NCBI RefSeq assembly: GCF_018070025.1
Contig: NZ_JAGPYQ010000001.1
Span: 3,410,001 to 3,474,000, forward strand
Direction: 5' to 3'
Origin: Streptomyces liliiviolaceus
GTDB lineage: Bacteria > Actinomycetota > Actinomycetes > Streptomycetales > Streptomycetaceae
DNA length: 64,000 nt
In this document: positions 50,441 through 59,626 of the stretch, piece by piece
How positions within the stretch are numbered: the first letter of the stretch is position 1
Layout: every line of letters starts with the position of its first letter
Position numbers and translations under genes: made by a program
Notes under the pieces: model-generated
The model's input: the letters and a program-made list of their open reading frames with translations, nothing else
Database searches by the model: none
What the model was told of the DNA's origin: nothing

Positions 50441-51796
50441 GTGGCAGGGGCGAGGACGGGCGGCGTTACGGGCCGGAGCGGCTTACGGCGCGGACGCCGG
50501 CCGCTGCTGGCGGCGGTGGCGGTCGACTCGCTGGGCACGGGCCTGTACCTCCCGCTGTCCATGCTGTACTTCCTGCGGGTCACCGATCTGGACCTGGTGG
50601 CGATCGGCGTGCTCACCAGTGTGAGCACCGCCCTGACCCTGCCGCTGCCGCTGGTCGTCGGAAAGCTGGTCGACCGGTTCGGGCCCCGGCTGGTGGTCGC
50701 CGCCGGGCAGGCGCTGCAAGGGACCGGGTTCCTGCTCTACCTGCTCGTCTCGGGAACGGGTTCGCTGGTGGCCGCGATGCTGGTGACCACGGCGGGCCTG
50801 CGCGTCTACTGGTCCTCGGTCTTCACCCTCATCGCGGACCTGGCGGACGCCGAGAGCGCGGACGCGGCGGGCACCGACGCGGTGGGGGCGGCCGTGGTGG
50901 GGGCGGACGGCAAGGACCACTGGTTCGCCCGTGCCGGGATGATCCGGGAAGCGGGCGCGGGCGGCGGTGCCCTGCTCGCGGGCGCGGTGCTCGCCGTCGA
51001 CTCGGCACGCGTCTACGACGGACTGATCCTCGCCTCCGGGCTGGCGTTCCTGGCCGCCGCGCTGGTGGTCGCCCTCGCAGTACCCGCCGTACCGCACGCC
51101 GCCCCACCGGCCGAGGGCCGCTCCGGCTACGGCGCGCTGCTGCGGGACCGCCCCTACCTCGCGCTGATCGCGATCTCCACGATCTTCGCCACGTGCAGCA
51201 CGTTCCTGTCCCTGTCGCTTCCCGTGTACGTCATCCAGGGCCTGTCCGGGCCGGACTGGGCGCCCGGCCCCCTGCTGGCCCTCAACACCCTGCTGCTCGC
51301 CACCTGCACGGCCGCCGTGACCCGCTTCGTGCGGCGCCGCTGCACCCGCGCCCGCGCCATGGCCTGGGCCGGCGGTCTGTGGGCGCTGTGGTGCGCCGCG
51401 TCCGCGTCGGCCGTCCTGCTGCCGTCCCGGGCGCTGGTGCCGTTCCTGGTGGCGGTGGTGGTCTGCTACACCCTCGCGGAGATGGTCTACGGACCCGCCT
51501 CCAACGCGCTCGCCGCGGACGCGGCGCCGACCGGGTCCCGGGGCACCTATCTGGCGGCGTTCCAGTACTCCTTCGCCGGGGCGAACGTCCTCGCGCCCAC
51601 CCTGTTCGGGGTGCTCTTCAGCCGCGACCGCCTGCTTCCCTGGCTCGCCGTCGGCCTGCTCGCCGCACTGGGCGCGGCACTGATGCTGCTCCTGGCCCCC
51701 CGCCTGCCGCGAGAACACGGCCCGCGACAGCGCGTGGCCGCCGCCCCGGCCGTGCCCCCGCAAAACAGAAGCCCGCGCCGTTCCCCGCGCCCCTGA
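50441..51796 (+). CDS. MFS transporter with C-terminus encoded in the dispersed repeat
   Basis: A 451-residue transporter with about 12 helices; VDSLGTGLYLPLSMLYFLRVTDLDLVAIGV and the loop motif LVDRFGPRLVV are recognisable MFS features. GTG 50441 is used because GAGCGGGG lies eight bases upstream; GTG 50411 and 50432 are alternatives. A hydrophilic Asp/Ala/Gly-rich loop (AESADAAGTDAVGAAVVGADGKD) near 140 is unusual. The last ten residues (NRSPRRSPRP) are read from a dispersed GC repeat copy that also supplies the TGA stop. Substrate unknown. Confidence 0.85.
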   Translation: MAGARTGGVTGRSGLRRGRRPLLAAVAVDSLGTGLYLPLSMLYFLRVTDLDLVAIGVLTSVSTALTLPLPLVVGKLVDRFGPRLVVAAGQALQGTGFLLYLLVSGTGSLVAAMLVTTAGLRVYWSSVFTLIADLADAESADAAGTDAVGAAVVGADGKDHWFARAGMIREAGAGGGALLAGAVLAVDSARVYDGLILASGLAFLAAALVVALAVPAVPHAAPPAEGRSGYGALLRDRPYLALIAISTIFATCSTFLSLSLPVYVIQGLSGPDWAPGPLLALNTLLLATCTAAVTRFVRRRCTRARAMAWAGGLWALWCAASASAVLLPSRALVPFLVAVVVCYTLAEMVYGPASNALAADAAPTGSRGTYLAAFQYSFAGANVLAPTLFGVLFSRDRLLPWLAVGLLAALGAALMLLLAPRLPREHGPRQRVAAAPAVPPQNRSPRRSPRP

Positions 51797-52060
51797 GGGC
51801 CACGGGGAACGGCGCGACCGGGCGTGCTTTTCGGGGGCGCGGGGAACTGCGCGCTCAGCCCCCGCGGTCCGCGGTTGACGACGGAGGTGCCGTCGGGCGT
51901 GCCTTTTTGGGGGCGCGGGGAACGGCGCGCTCAGCCCCCGCGGCCTGCGGTTGACGACGGAGTTGTCGTCAGGCGTGCCTTTTCGGGGGCGCGGGGAACG
52001 GCGCGCTCAGCCCCCGCCGGTCCGCAGTCGACGATGGAGGTGCCGTCGGGCGGGAAGAGG
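51770..52060. repeat. Dispersed GC repeat block J (tandem array, 76-bp period)
   Basis: One GCGCCGTTCCCCGCGCCCCT copy covers the end of the MFS gene. Three inverted copies start at 51834, 51910 and 51986, exactly 76 bp apart, in units that also contain GGCGTGCCTTTT and GCGGTTGACGACGGAG. A fourth partial unit follows near 52049. It lies between the convergent MFS and nadE genes. Confidence 0.85.
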
Positions 52061-52071
52061 GGCGCAGCCCG

Positions 52072-53826
52072 TCACAACCGCTCGCGCCACTGATTGGTGA
52101 TGGGCAGCCGCCGGTCCTTGCCGAAGCCCTTCGCCGAGATCTTCGTGCCCGGCGGATACTGCCGCCGCTTGTACTCGGCCGTGTCGACCATCCGGAGCGT
52201 CTTGGTGACCATCTCCCGGTCGAACCCCGCGGCCACGATCGCGTCGGCCCCCGTGTCCCGGTCGACGTACAGCTCCAGAATCGCGTCCAGGACGGGATAG
52301 TCCGGCAGTGAGTCCGTGTCGACCTGCCCCGGCCGCAGTTCGGCGCTCGGCGGCTTGGAGATGGAGTTCTCCGGGATCGGCGGAGTCTGCCCCCGCTCGG
52401 CCGCGGCCCGGTTGCGCCACTCGGCGAGCCGGAAGATCGACGTCTTGTAGACGTCCTTGATCGGCCCGTACGCGCCCACGGAGTCCCCGTACAGCGTCGA
52501 GTACCCCACCGCCAGCTCGGACTTGTTGCCCGGCGCCAGCACGATGTGCCCCTCCTGGTTGGAGAGGGCCATCAGCATGGTGCCGCGCAGCCGCGACTGG
52601 AGGTTCTCCTCGGCGAGCCCGGTGAGGCCCAGCGACTCCATGTACGCGTCGAACATCGGCTCGATCGGTACGGTCCGGAAGTTGAGCCCGGTCCGCCGCG
52701 CCAGCTCGGCCGCGTCGCCCTTGGAGTGGTCCGAGGAGTACTTGGACGGCATCGACACGCAGTACACGTTCTGCGCGCCGAGCGCGTCGCAGGCGATCGC
52801 GGCGACGAGGGCGGAGTCGATACCGCCCGAGAGCCCGATCAGCACGGAGCTGAAACCGTTCTTCGCGGTGTACGCGCGCAGGCCCACCACGAGCGCCGAA
52901 TACACCTCCTCGTCGGGGTCGAGCCGTTCGGCGTACCCGCCGGAGAGCTCCGCCTCGTACGGCGGCAGCGGCTCGTCCGAGATGACCAGGTGATCGATGC
53001 GCAGCCCGTCGTCCACGATGCCCGAGGGCGGCTCGGGCGCGGCGGCGGGCAGGTCCAGGTCCAGGACGACACACCCCTCGGAGAACTGGGGCGCCCGCGC
53101 GACGACCTCGCCGTGCCGGTCCACGACGATCGAGTCGCCGTCGAAGACCAGCTCGTCCTGGCCGCCGATCATGGCCAGGTAGGCGGTCGTGCAGCCGGCC
53201 TCCTGCGCGCGCTTGCGCACGAGGTCGAGCCGGGTGTCGTCCTTGTCCCGCTCGTACGGGGAGGCGTTGATCGAGAGCAGCAGGCCCGCCCCGGCGGAAC
53301 GGGTCGCCGGGACCCGGCCGCCGTCCTGCCAGAGGTCCTCGCAGATGGCGAGCGCCACGTCGATGCCGTGCACCCGGACGACCGGGAGGGTGTCGCCGGG
53401 CACGAAGTAGCGGAACTCGTCGAAGACGCCGTAGTTCGGCAGGTGGTGCTTGGCGAAGGTGAGGACCACCTCGCCGCGGTGCAGCACCGCCGCGGCGTTG
53501 CGCGGGGCGCCGGCCGGCTGCCCGTACCTGGGCTGGGCCTTCTCGGAACGGTCCAGGTAGCCGACGACGACCGGCAGCTCCCCGAACCCCTCCTCGGCGA
53601 GCCGCGCGGCGAGGGCGTGCAGGGCCGCGCGGGACGCCTCCACGAAGGACGACCGCAGGGCCAGGTCTTCTACGGGGTACCCGGTCAGCACCATCTCGGG
53701 GAACGCCACGAGGTGCGCTCCCTGCTCGGCGGAGTGCCGGGTCCAGCGGACGACCGCCTCGGCGTTCCCGGCGAGATCGCCGACGGTCGAGTCGATCTGA
53801 TTCAGAGCGAGGCGTAGTTGAGGCAC
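52072..53826 (-). CDS. nadE: Glutamine-dependent NAD+ synthetase
   Basis: A 584-residue two-domain enzyme that makes NAD+ from nicotinate adenine dinucleotide, ATP and glutamine. The N-terminal nitrilase-type glutaminase (about 1-270) has Glu in VAFPEMVLTGYP, Lys in TFAKHHLPNYGVFDE and Cys in AICEDLW. The synthetase domain (about 300-584) has the PP-loop SGGIDSALVAAIA and LAPGNKSELAVGYSTLYGDSVG. GTG 53826 is used (VPQLRLALNQID is the usual N-terminus); TTG 53847 would add seven residues. It converges with the MFS gene across a repeat array. Confidence 0.94.
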   Translation of the reverse strand: MPQLRLALNQIDSTVGDLAGNAEAVVRWTRHSAEQGAHLVAFPEMVLTGYPVEDLALRSSFVEASRAALHALAARLAEEGFGELPVVVGYLDRSEKAQPRYGQPAGAPRNAAAVLHRGEVVLTFAKHHLPNYGVFDEFRYFVPGDTLPVVRVHGIDVALAICEDLWQDGGRVPATRSAGAGLLLSINASPYERDKDDTRLDLVRKRAQEAGCTTAYLAMIGGQDELVFDGDSIVVDRHGEVVARAPQFSEGCVVLDLDLPAAAPEPPSGIVDDGLRIDHLVISDEPLPPYEAELSGGYAERLDPDEEVYSALVVGLRAYTAKNGFSSVLIGLSGGIDSALVAAIACDALGAQNVYCVSMPSKYSSDHSKGDAAELARRTGLNFRTVPIEPMFDAYMESLGLTGLAEENLQSRLRGTMLMALSNQEGHIVLAPGNKSELAVGYSTLYGDSVGAYGPIKDVYKTSIFRLAEWRNRAAAERGQTPPIPENSISKPPSAELRPGQVDTDSLPDYPVLDAILELYVDRDTGADAIVAAGFDREMVTKTLRMVDTAEYKRRQYPPGTKISAKGFGKDRRLPITNQWRERL

Positions 53827-53919
53827 GATCCCCAGTGTAATCGTCAATCCGACACAATGGGCTGCGGCCCCTGCGCACGCCCTGCCGGGGGTTGCCTGCG
53901 CCCTGCCTCCGGCTGCGGG

Positions 53920-54340
53920 CCGGTGGGGGTTGCCCGCGCAGTTCCCCGCGCCCCTGGGGGTGCCCCCTCGGGCTCGTCGGTCGGCTGCGGGTCCGGTGGG
54001 GGTTGGCCGCGCAGTTCCCCGCGCCCCTTAAGGGCGACTCGGTGCGCGACGTCCCCCTCGGAGACACGCCCAGCCCCCACCGGCACGCTTTCAGGGGCAC
54101 AGGGATCGACACCCGCAACCCCCACCGGCCCGCTTTTAGGGGCGCGGGGAACTGCGCGCTCAGCCCCCACCGGGCCCGCACCCGAGAACGGCCCGTCTTT
54201 TCAGGGGCGCGGGGAACTGCGCAATCTTTGAGGGGCGCGAGGGGGCGCATGCCCAGCCCCACCGGGCCCGTCTTTAAGGGGCGCGGGGAACTGCGCGGCC
54301 AGCCTCCACCGGAGCCGCAGTCGAAAGCGACCCGCTCAGC
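53920..54340. repeat. Dispersed GC repeat block K, between divergent nadE and DUF998 genes
   Basis: The 575-bp gap 53827-54401 holds no gene. Two GCGCAGTTCCCCGCGCCCC copies start at 53937 and 54009 (72 bp apart), followed by three inverted copies at 54139, 54204 and 54279. GGTGGGGGTTG and CAGCCCCCACCGG extensions accompany them. This is the only block placed between divergent genes. Confidence 0.85.
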
Positions 54341-54401
54341 CCCGCCGGGCCCGCACCCGAGAACATGCGAAAACAACCCCCCGCCCCGATCATGGGCGTC
54401 A

Positions 54402-55127
54402 ATGATCACACCCCGCCCGGCCGCGACAGCCACCCTCCTGGCCCTGGCAGCCCTCACCTACTCCGCATGGACCCTGGAAACGTTCCTCGGAACAAGCCTC
54501 CCCCCACCCCACACCTACGTGAGTGAACTCGCCGCGACCAACCAGCCGTACAGCACCCTGTTCCGCACGGCGGACCTCCTCGCGGGCACGCTGGTGTGCG
54601 CCGCAGCCGCAACCGCAACCGCGACCCTGTCGGCCCGCCGCATCCCACGGACCGCCCGCGCCGCCCTCCTCCTCTTCGGCGCGGCCACAGCCGTCGACTC
54701 CCGACTGCCGCTGAGCTGCACCCCCACCACGGACCCGGCATGCGCCGCGCGAGAGACCGCGGCCCAGGTCCCGTGGACCCACTCCGCGCACACGGTGAGC
54801 AGCACGCTCGCCCTGTGCGGCATCCTCGTCGCCATGGCGACCCTCACCCGCACGGCCCGCGCGGGCCGCGCCCTCCTGGCGCTCGAACTGGCCGCCACCG
54901 CCTGGACCCTGGCCGCGATCGCCGCCCTGGAGACGGGCCACGACGGCTGGGGCGTCGGCATCGCCCAGCGCCTCCAGGTCGGCGTCATCGCCATCTGGCT
55001 GGGCGCACTGGCCGTCACCCTCCTCCACACCCGCGAACCCGCCGAACGCGTACCCGCCACCCACGAGCCCGCCACCCACGAGCCCGCCACCCGCGGGGCC
55101 CTCCGCCGAGCGGACGCCCGCCCATGA
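54402..55127 (+). CDS. DUF998 family membrane protein
   Basis: A 241-residue protein with six hydrophobic helices. Family marks are the opening LLALAALTYSAWTLETFLGTSLPPPHTYVSELAATNQPYSTLFRTADLLAG and the conserved HSAHTVSSTLALCG. Function of DUF998 is unknown. The tail has a THEPA triplet repeat (PATHEPATHEPATRG). The ATG at 54402 has no ribosome site. Its stop overlaps the alpha/beta hydrolase start (ATGA), so the two are translationally coupled. Confidence 0.82.
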   Translation: MITPRPAATATLLALAALTYSAWTLETFLGTSLPPPHTYVSELAATNQPYSTLFRTADLLAGTLVCAAAATATATLSARRIPRTARAALLLFGAATAVDSRLPLSCTPTTDPACAARETAAQVPWTHSAHTVSSTLALCGILVAMATLTRTARAGRALLALELAATAWTLAAIAALETGHDGWGVGIAQRLQVGVIAIWLGALAVTLLHTREPAERVPATHEPATHEPATRGALRRADARP

Positions 55128-56038
55128 CCTTCGTCCGCATCGACGGAATCCCGCACCACCTGCGCATCGACGGCGCAGGCCCCGTCTGCCTGCTCAGCGC
55201 CGGCCTGGGCATGTCCTGGTTCGACTGGGACCCCGTGGTCCCGCTCCTCGCCCCGTACCGCACAGTCGTCCGCTTCGACCGGCCGGGCCTCGGCCTCAGC
55301 GCCCCCGCGCCCGCGCGCGCGTGGCCCACGCTCACCGGCGAGGCGCACCGCATCGCGCGCGTGCTCGACGCGGCCGGGGTCCGCACGCCCGCCACCGTCG
55401 TCGGCCACTCGCTCGCCGGTTTCCACTGCGAGGCCTTCGCCCGGCTGTACCCGGGGCGGACGGCCGGGCTCGTCCTGGTCGACTCCAGCGTGGAGGAGGA
55501 ACCGCGCCCGAGCCGCGCCCCCGCCCTCCGGAACACCGCTACGCGCGCGTGCGGCACGCTGCTGGCGGGCGCGGGCCTCCCTCGCGCACTCGGCCCACTC
55601 CTGCGGCGTACCGCGGTCAGGGCCGCACGCCACCACGGCGGCGACCCCACCCCGTACGACCCTGCGCCCCACGACCTCGTGCGGCGCGCCTACTCCACCA
55701 GCCGCTCCCTGCGGGCCGCCCTCGCCGAGAACGCGACCTACCGGGACCAGGCGGTCGCGCTGGTGGGGCTACGGGAGCGGCCTCTGCCGGAGGACGTACC
55801 CGTCACCGTCCTGGCCGCCGGAGCCAACCCCGGCCGCGACGGCCCACGGCACTGGCTCGACCACCAGGAACGCCTCGCCGAGCGCCTCGGCGCCACCTTC
55901 CGCGTCTCCGCCCCCGCAGGTCACCTCGTCATGCTCGACCGCCCCCAGGACGTGGCGGCGGCCATCATGAACCCACCGAACGGACCGGTGCGCCCGTCCC
56001 CCGCCGGCCAGGAAGAGGAACGGACGCACCGGAGATGA
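55124..56038 (+). CDS. Alpha/beta hydrolase
   Basis: A 304-residue hydrolase with the fold's usual order: oxyanion-region LLSAGLGMSWFDW near 27, nucleophile elbow VGHSLAG near 97 (Ser), and probable His in PAGHLVMLDRPQ near 270. A cap domain lies at about 130-215. No signal peptide. Translation is coupled to the DUF998 membrane protein (ATGA). It ends 17 bp from the convergent sedolisin gene. Substrate unknown. Confidence 0.88.
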   Translation: MTFVRIDGIPHHLRIDGAGPVCLLSAGLGMSWFDWDPVVPLLAPYRTVVRFDRPGLGLSAPAPARAWPTLTGEAHRIARVLDAAGVRTPATVVGHSLAGFHCEAFARLYPGRTAGLVLVDSSVEEEPRPSRAPALRNTATRACGTLLAGAGLPRALGPLLRRTAVRAARHHGGDPTPYDPAPHDLVRRAYSTSRSLRAALAENATYRDQAVALVGLRERPLPEDVPVTVLAAGANPGRDGPRHWLDHQERLAERLGATFRVSAPAGHLVMLDRPQDVAAAIMNPPNGPVRPSPAGQEEERTHRR

Positions 56039-56055
56039 GGAGAAGCCTCAGCGGC

Positions 56056-57996
56056 TCAGTGGCGGTACGAGGTCACGTAACCCGGCGCGGGCGAACCCAC
56101 CCCCGTGACGTCGTCGTACCCCCGCACGGCCTTCAGGCTGCTGTCCTTGCCGAGGCTGCGGACCGAGGTCAGCAGGCCCTCCGAGGCGTCGAAGGCGTTG
56201 ACGAAGTCCACGCGTGCCACCGCGAGGTCGCGGCCCGTGGGGCGGTCCGTGACGTCGTGGTAGAGCTTCGTGCCGTAGCGGTCGTAGATCGCCGGGTTGG
56301 CGAACCCGATCGGGCGTCCGCCGCGCGCCTGCTGGGCGAGCGCCTGGACACCGGCGATGACGGGCGAGGCGAGCGAGGTGCCGCCGATGCGGTACTCGTC
56401 GTACCGCTGCGTCCCGTCCGGGAACGTCTGCGTCTGCCCGACCAGGAACCCGGTGTTCGGGTCGGCGATCGCCGCGATGTCGGGAACCGTGCGCATGGCC
56501 TGCCGGCCGTTCGCCTTCGCGAGCCGCGACGGCACGACACCCCGCTGGTAGAACGGCTGCTTCACCGTCGCGCTGGTCCCGCCGCCCGCACCCGAGGTGT
56601 ACGCGCCCGGGAAGTCCGTCCAGCTCTTCCCGTCGTCGGACAGCGTGGCCCTGAGCGTGCCCCAGCCGGTCTCCCACTTGTACGTGTCGCCCTTGCCGAC
56701 GGCGAGCGAGGTGCCCCCGACCGCCGTGACCCACGCCGAGTTGGCGGGGGTGTCGACCTGCTTCGTACCGGTGTTGGCGACCTCGTCGCCGTTGTCGCCG
56801 GACGAGAAGTAGAAGCCGATGCCCTCGATCGCGCCGAGTTGGAAGACCTGGTCGTAGGCGGCGGCGAGGTCCGGCGTCTGGTTGGCCTCGATGTCGCCCC
56901 AGGAGTTGGAGACGATGTCGGCGAGGCGCCCGTCGACGATCTTGCCGAGCGAGTCGAGCAGGTCGTCGTCGTAGCAGGACGAGGCGCCCACGTAGACGAT
57001 GTCCGAGGCGGGCGCGACCGCGTGCACGGCCTCCACGTCGAGGGTCTCCTCGCCGTACCAGCCCGCCGCCCCGCACTCCTCGGTCCGCGTGTACTGACCG
57101 GGCAGCACCTGCGTCAACTGCCCGCCCTTGTACTTCGAATCCCCGTGCTTCGCCGCGTACGTGGCCGCGTCCGCCGCGATCGTCGGCGAGGCGTACGCGT
57201 CCGTGATCGCCACGGTCACACCCTTGCCGGTCGCCTTGCCCGCCCCGTAGGCGGCCCGCAGCTGCTTGCCGGTGTAGCCCTTCACGGCGTACGGGACCTT
57301 CGTGCCGTACGCGCCCGGCAGCGTCGTCGCGGTCTTCGAGCCGTAGTACGATGAGAACGGCCCGGCGTTGCGGAACACGGCGTCCGGCGGGGGCAGGGTG
57401 TCGGAGTGGTCCGCCTTGTGCGGGGCGTTGTCCAGGCCGGTCACGGTGAGGACGGCGCCGTTCAGCCCGGCGGGCGCGGAGGCTGCCTTCGAAGGGGCGC
57501 GGTAGGTCTTCTTGCCCTTCGCGTAGTTGTGCAGCTGCGTGCCGAACGCCTTCTCCGCGTCCGCCACTTCACCCGTCACCGACACGTAGTGCGTACTGGT
57601 GCCGGTGACGGTCAGCCCCGCGGACTTCAGCCAGGCCGTCACCGCGGCCACCTGCGCCCCGGTCGCGCCGAAGCGGGACCGGGCCTGCCGCGCGGTGAGG
57701 TACTTCCCGTACGAGGCCGACGACGGGTCGGAGACGGCCTTCGCGTAGGCGCTCAGGCCCGCCGCGTCCCGTCCGGCGAGGTAGACCCGGGCCGACACCC
57801 GGGAGCCGTCAGCCGTGGCCCCCTTGTCCGCCCCGGCCGTGGCCCACAGGGGCTTGGTGCCCTGGAGCGTGTCACGGCCGGCCGGACCGTCGGAGGCGTG
57901 GGCCGCGGGTATGCCCAGGGCCAGCGCGCCGGCGAGCAGCGGCAGGGTCGCCGCCATGCTCACTCCGGCGCGCACCGCGGCGCGATTGGATCTCAT
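56056..57996 (-). CDS. Secreted S53-family (sedolisin) serine-carboxyl peptidase
   Basis: A 646-residue pre-pro-protease. Signal about 1-35 (ending AHAS), activation propeptide about 40-200 (Pro-kumamolisin domain: RVYLAGRDAAGLSAYAKAVSDPSSASYGKYLTARQARSRFG), then the catalytic domain. Catalytic Glu and Asp are in YGEETLDVEAVHAVAP near 324-334; the oxyanion Asp is expected in SSGDNGD; the nucleophile is in GGTSLASPVIAG near 545. Calcium-site Asp residues fit the C-terminal YDDVTGVGSP. It should be active extracellularly. An 11-bp-phased repeat array lies 130-180 bp upstream of the start. Confidence 0.92.
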   Translation of the reverse strand: MRSNRAAVRAGVSMAATLPLLAGALALGIPAAHASDGPAGRDTLQGTKPLWATAGADKGATADGSRVSARVYLAGRDAAGLSAYAKAVSDPSSASYGKYLTARQARSRFGATGAQVAAVTAWLKSAGLTVTGTSTHYVSVTGEVADAEKAFGTQLHNYAKGKKTYRAPSKAASAPAGLNGAVLTVTGLDNAPHKADHSDTLPPPDAVFRNAGPFSSYYGSKTATTLPGAYGTKVPYAVKGYTGKQLRAAYGAGKATGKGVTVAITDAYASPTIAADAATYAAKHGDSKYKGGQLTQVLPGQYTRTEECGAAGWYGEETLDVEAVHAVAPASDIVYVGASSCYDDDLLDSLGKIVDGRLADIVSNSWGDIEANQTPDLAAAYDQVFQLGAIEGIGFYFSSGDNGDEVANTGTKQVDTPANSAWVTAVGGTSLAVGKGDTYKWETGWGTLRATLSDDGKSWTDFPGAYTSGAGGGTSATVKQPFYQRGVVPSRLAKANGRQAMRTVPDIAAIADPNTGFLVGQTQTFPDGTQRYDEYRIGGTSLASPVIAGVQALAQQARGGRPIGFANPAIYDRYGTKLYHDVTDRPTGRDLAVARVDFVNAFDASEGLLTSVRSLGKDSSLKAVRGYDDVTGVGSPAPGYVTSYRH

Positions 57997-58125
57997 GGAA
58001 CCCCCAAAGGATCACTGGATGGGGGTCACTCTTGCGATGAACCGTTCATGCCAGGGGAATGGCCGGGACATGGCTGGCCCAAAAACCACCCAAGGAACCG
58101 TATGGGAAGGGCATTTGGGGCGTTA

Positions 58126-58178
58126 TGGATCAGTTGCTGTCCGGTTGTGGATCGGTGGTGGATCGGTCGTGGATCAGT
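58126..58178. promoter_or_regulatory. 11-bp-phased direct-repeat array upstream of the sedolisin gene
   Basis: TGGATCRGT occurs at 58126, 58148, 58159 and 58170, spaced 22, 11 and 11 bp, with a degenerate copy in the missing register. It overlaps the stop of the DUF305 gene and lies 130-182 bp upstream of the sedolisin start. Such helical phasing is usual for binding arrays of OmpR-type response regulators; the binder here is unknown. Confidence 0.5.
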
Positions 58179-58797
58179 TCAGCGGCTTCGCGCCGCGCTG
58201 CTCCAGCAGATCCGAGATCAGCTTCATCTCCGACTCCTGGGCCTGCACCATGCCCTGCGCGAGCCGCCGCTCCACACCGACCTGGCAGCGCTCCACACAC
58301 CCCTTGGCCATGTGCACACCGCCCACGTGATGGGCGTACATGAGCTGCAGATAGCGGACCTCGGCCGCCTTGCCGCTCAGCTTGCGCAGCGCGTCCATCT
58401 CGGTGTTGGTCGCCATGCCCGGCATCAGCGCGCCGTCCTCACCGGACCCCATGCCGGCCATGCCCATCCACTCCATGGGCTCGTCGGCGGACACCTTGGG
58501 CAGCTCCCACAGGTCCAGCCAGCCGAGCATCATGCCGCGCTGGTTGGCCTGGGTCTGCGCGATGTCGTACGCGAGGCGGCGCACCTCCTCGTCGTCGGTG
58601 AGGTCGCGCACGATGTACGACATCTCGACGGCCTGCTGGTGGTGCACGGACATGTCACGGGCGAAACCCGCGTCCGCCGAGTCCGCCGCGGGTGGCCGCA
58701 TCCCGGAGTCGTCGCCGTCGGCGACCGCGTACGTGATCGCCCCGGCCGCCACGAGGACGGCCGCGGCTGCTCCGGTGATCCAGCCCGCGGACTTCAT
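58174..58797 (-). CDS. DUF305 exported metal-related protein
   Basis: A 207-residue protein. The N-terminus MKSAGWITGAAAAVLVAAGAITYAVA is a signal or anchor. The DUF305 (ferritin-like four-helix) domain shows the paired motif FARDMSVHHQQAVEMS near 44-59 and the later LMYAHHVGGVHMAKG near 158-172, His/Met-rich stretches expected to bind metal. A Met-rich loop (PMEWMGMAGMGSG...LMPGM) also suggests copper. ATG 58797 follows GAGGA, five bases after the DUF3105 stop, so the two are co-transcribed. Confidence 0.88.
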   Translation of the reverse strand: MKSAGWITGAAAAVLVAAGAITYAVADGDDSGMRPPAADSADAGFARDMSVHHQQAVEMSYIVRDLTDDEEVRRLAYDIAQTQANQRGMMLGWLDLWELPKVSADEPMEWMGMAGMGSGEDGALMPGMATNTEMDALRKLSGKAAEVRYLQLMYAHHVGGVHMAKGCVERCQVGVERRLAQGMVQAQESEMKLISDLLEQRGAKPLN

Positions 58798-58802
58798 CTT
58801 CC

Positions 58803-59471
58803 TCACTTCGACAGGCCGTTGGTGCAGGCGGCGCCGGGCTCCGGCGTCTGCTCGCCCTGGACGTACGTCTCGAAGAACGTGCCGACGTCCGGGTCGCTCG
58901 CGCTCTTCACCGTCCGCTGGTGACCCCACGCGGAGAGCATGATCGGGTCCTTCTGGTCCTCGACGGGGCTCATCAGCGAGTACGGCGTCTTCTTGACCTT
59001 CTCCGCGAGCGCCTTCACGTCGGCGTCGGACGCCTTGCTGTTGTACGTCACCCAGACCGCGCCGTGCTCCAGCGAGTGCACGGCGTTCTCGTTCTTGATC
59101 GCGTCCTCGTAGACGTCGCCGTTGCAGTTCATCCACACCTGGTTGTGGTCACCGCCGACCGGGGGCTCCATCGGGTACTTCACGTCCTTGGTGACGTGGT
59201 TCTGCGTGAGCTTGGTGCTCCACTTCTTCACGCCGTCCTTGCCCGTGACGAACTTCCCCGACGCCGCCTTCGAGTCGCTCGCCGCGCTGTCGCTGTCGTC
59301 GGACTGCGACTTGATCAGGAACGCGCCACCGGCGACGAGACCGGCGACGACGATCACGCTGGCGGTGATCGTGAGGATCCGGTTGCGCCGCTCGCGGGAC
59401 TGCTCGGCGCGCCGCATCTCCTCTATCCGCGCCTTGCGCGACGCGGACTCTGTCTTCTTGGCGGAACCCAT
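58803..59471 (-). CDS. DUF3105 membrane-anchored protein
   Basis: A 222-residue protein. A basic cytosolic start (GSAKKTESASRKARIEEMRRAEQSRERRNR) leads to one helix (about 32-54), then an extracytoplasmic domain with GGDHNQVWMNCNGDVYEDAIKNENAVHSLEHGAVWVTY (His/Cys-containing DUF3105 core) near 105-142. In Streptomyces it is commonly paired with DUF305, as here. A role in copper handling is inference from the partner's Met/His motifs. The ATG is chosen by GAAGGACCACCCC upstream and by family start. Confidence 0.88.
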   Translation of the reverse strand: MGSAKKTESASRKARIEEMRRAEQSRERRNRILTITASVIVVAGLVAGGAFLIKSQSDDSDSAASDSKAASGKFVTGKDGVKKWSTKLTQNHVTKDVKYPMEPPVGGDHNQVWMNCNGDVYEDAIKNENAVHSLEHGAVWVTYNSKASDADVKALAEKVKKTPYSLMSPVEDQKDPIMLSAWGHQRTVKSASDPDVGTFFETYVQGEQTPEPGAACTNGLSK

Positions 59472-59626
59472 GGGGTGGTCCTTCTGGGGGAAAGGGGCGG
59501 TGGAGTGGTCTGCTGATCGTAGTGGGGGAGGAGGGGTTCCAGGTGGGGAGCCCTGGGGATTGGCCAAATGGTCGGGGCCGCGACAGATAATTTGAAGCCG
59601 GGATGCGCATTATTTACGCTGCCGGT

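Noticed and set aside
59570-59626. Second NsrR site at the nsrR promoter
   Set aside because: The ATGCGCAT/ATTTACGC words there do not form an 11-1-11 inverted repeat comparable with the hmp site.
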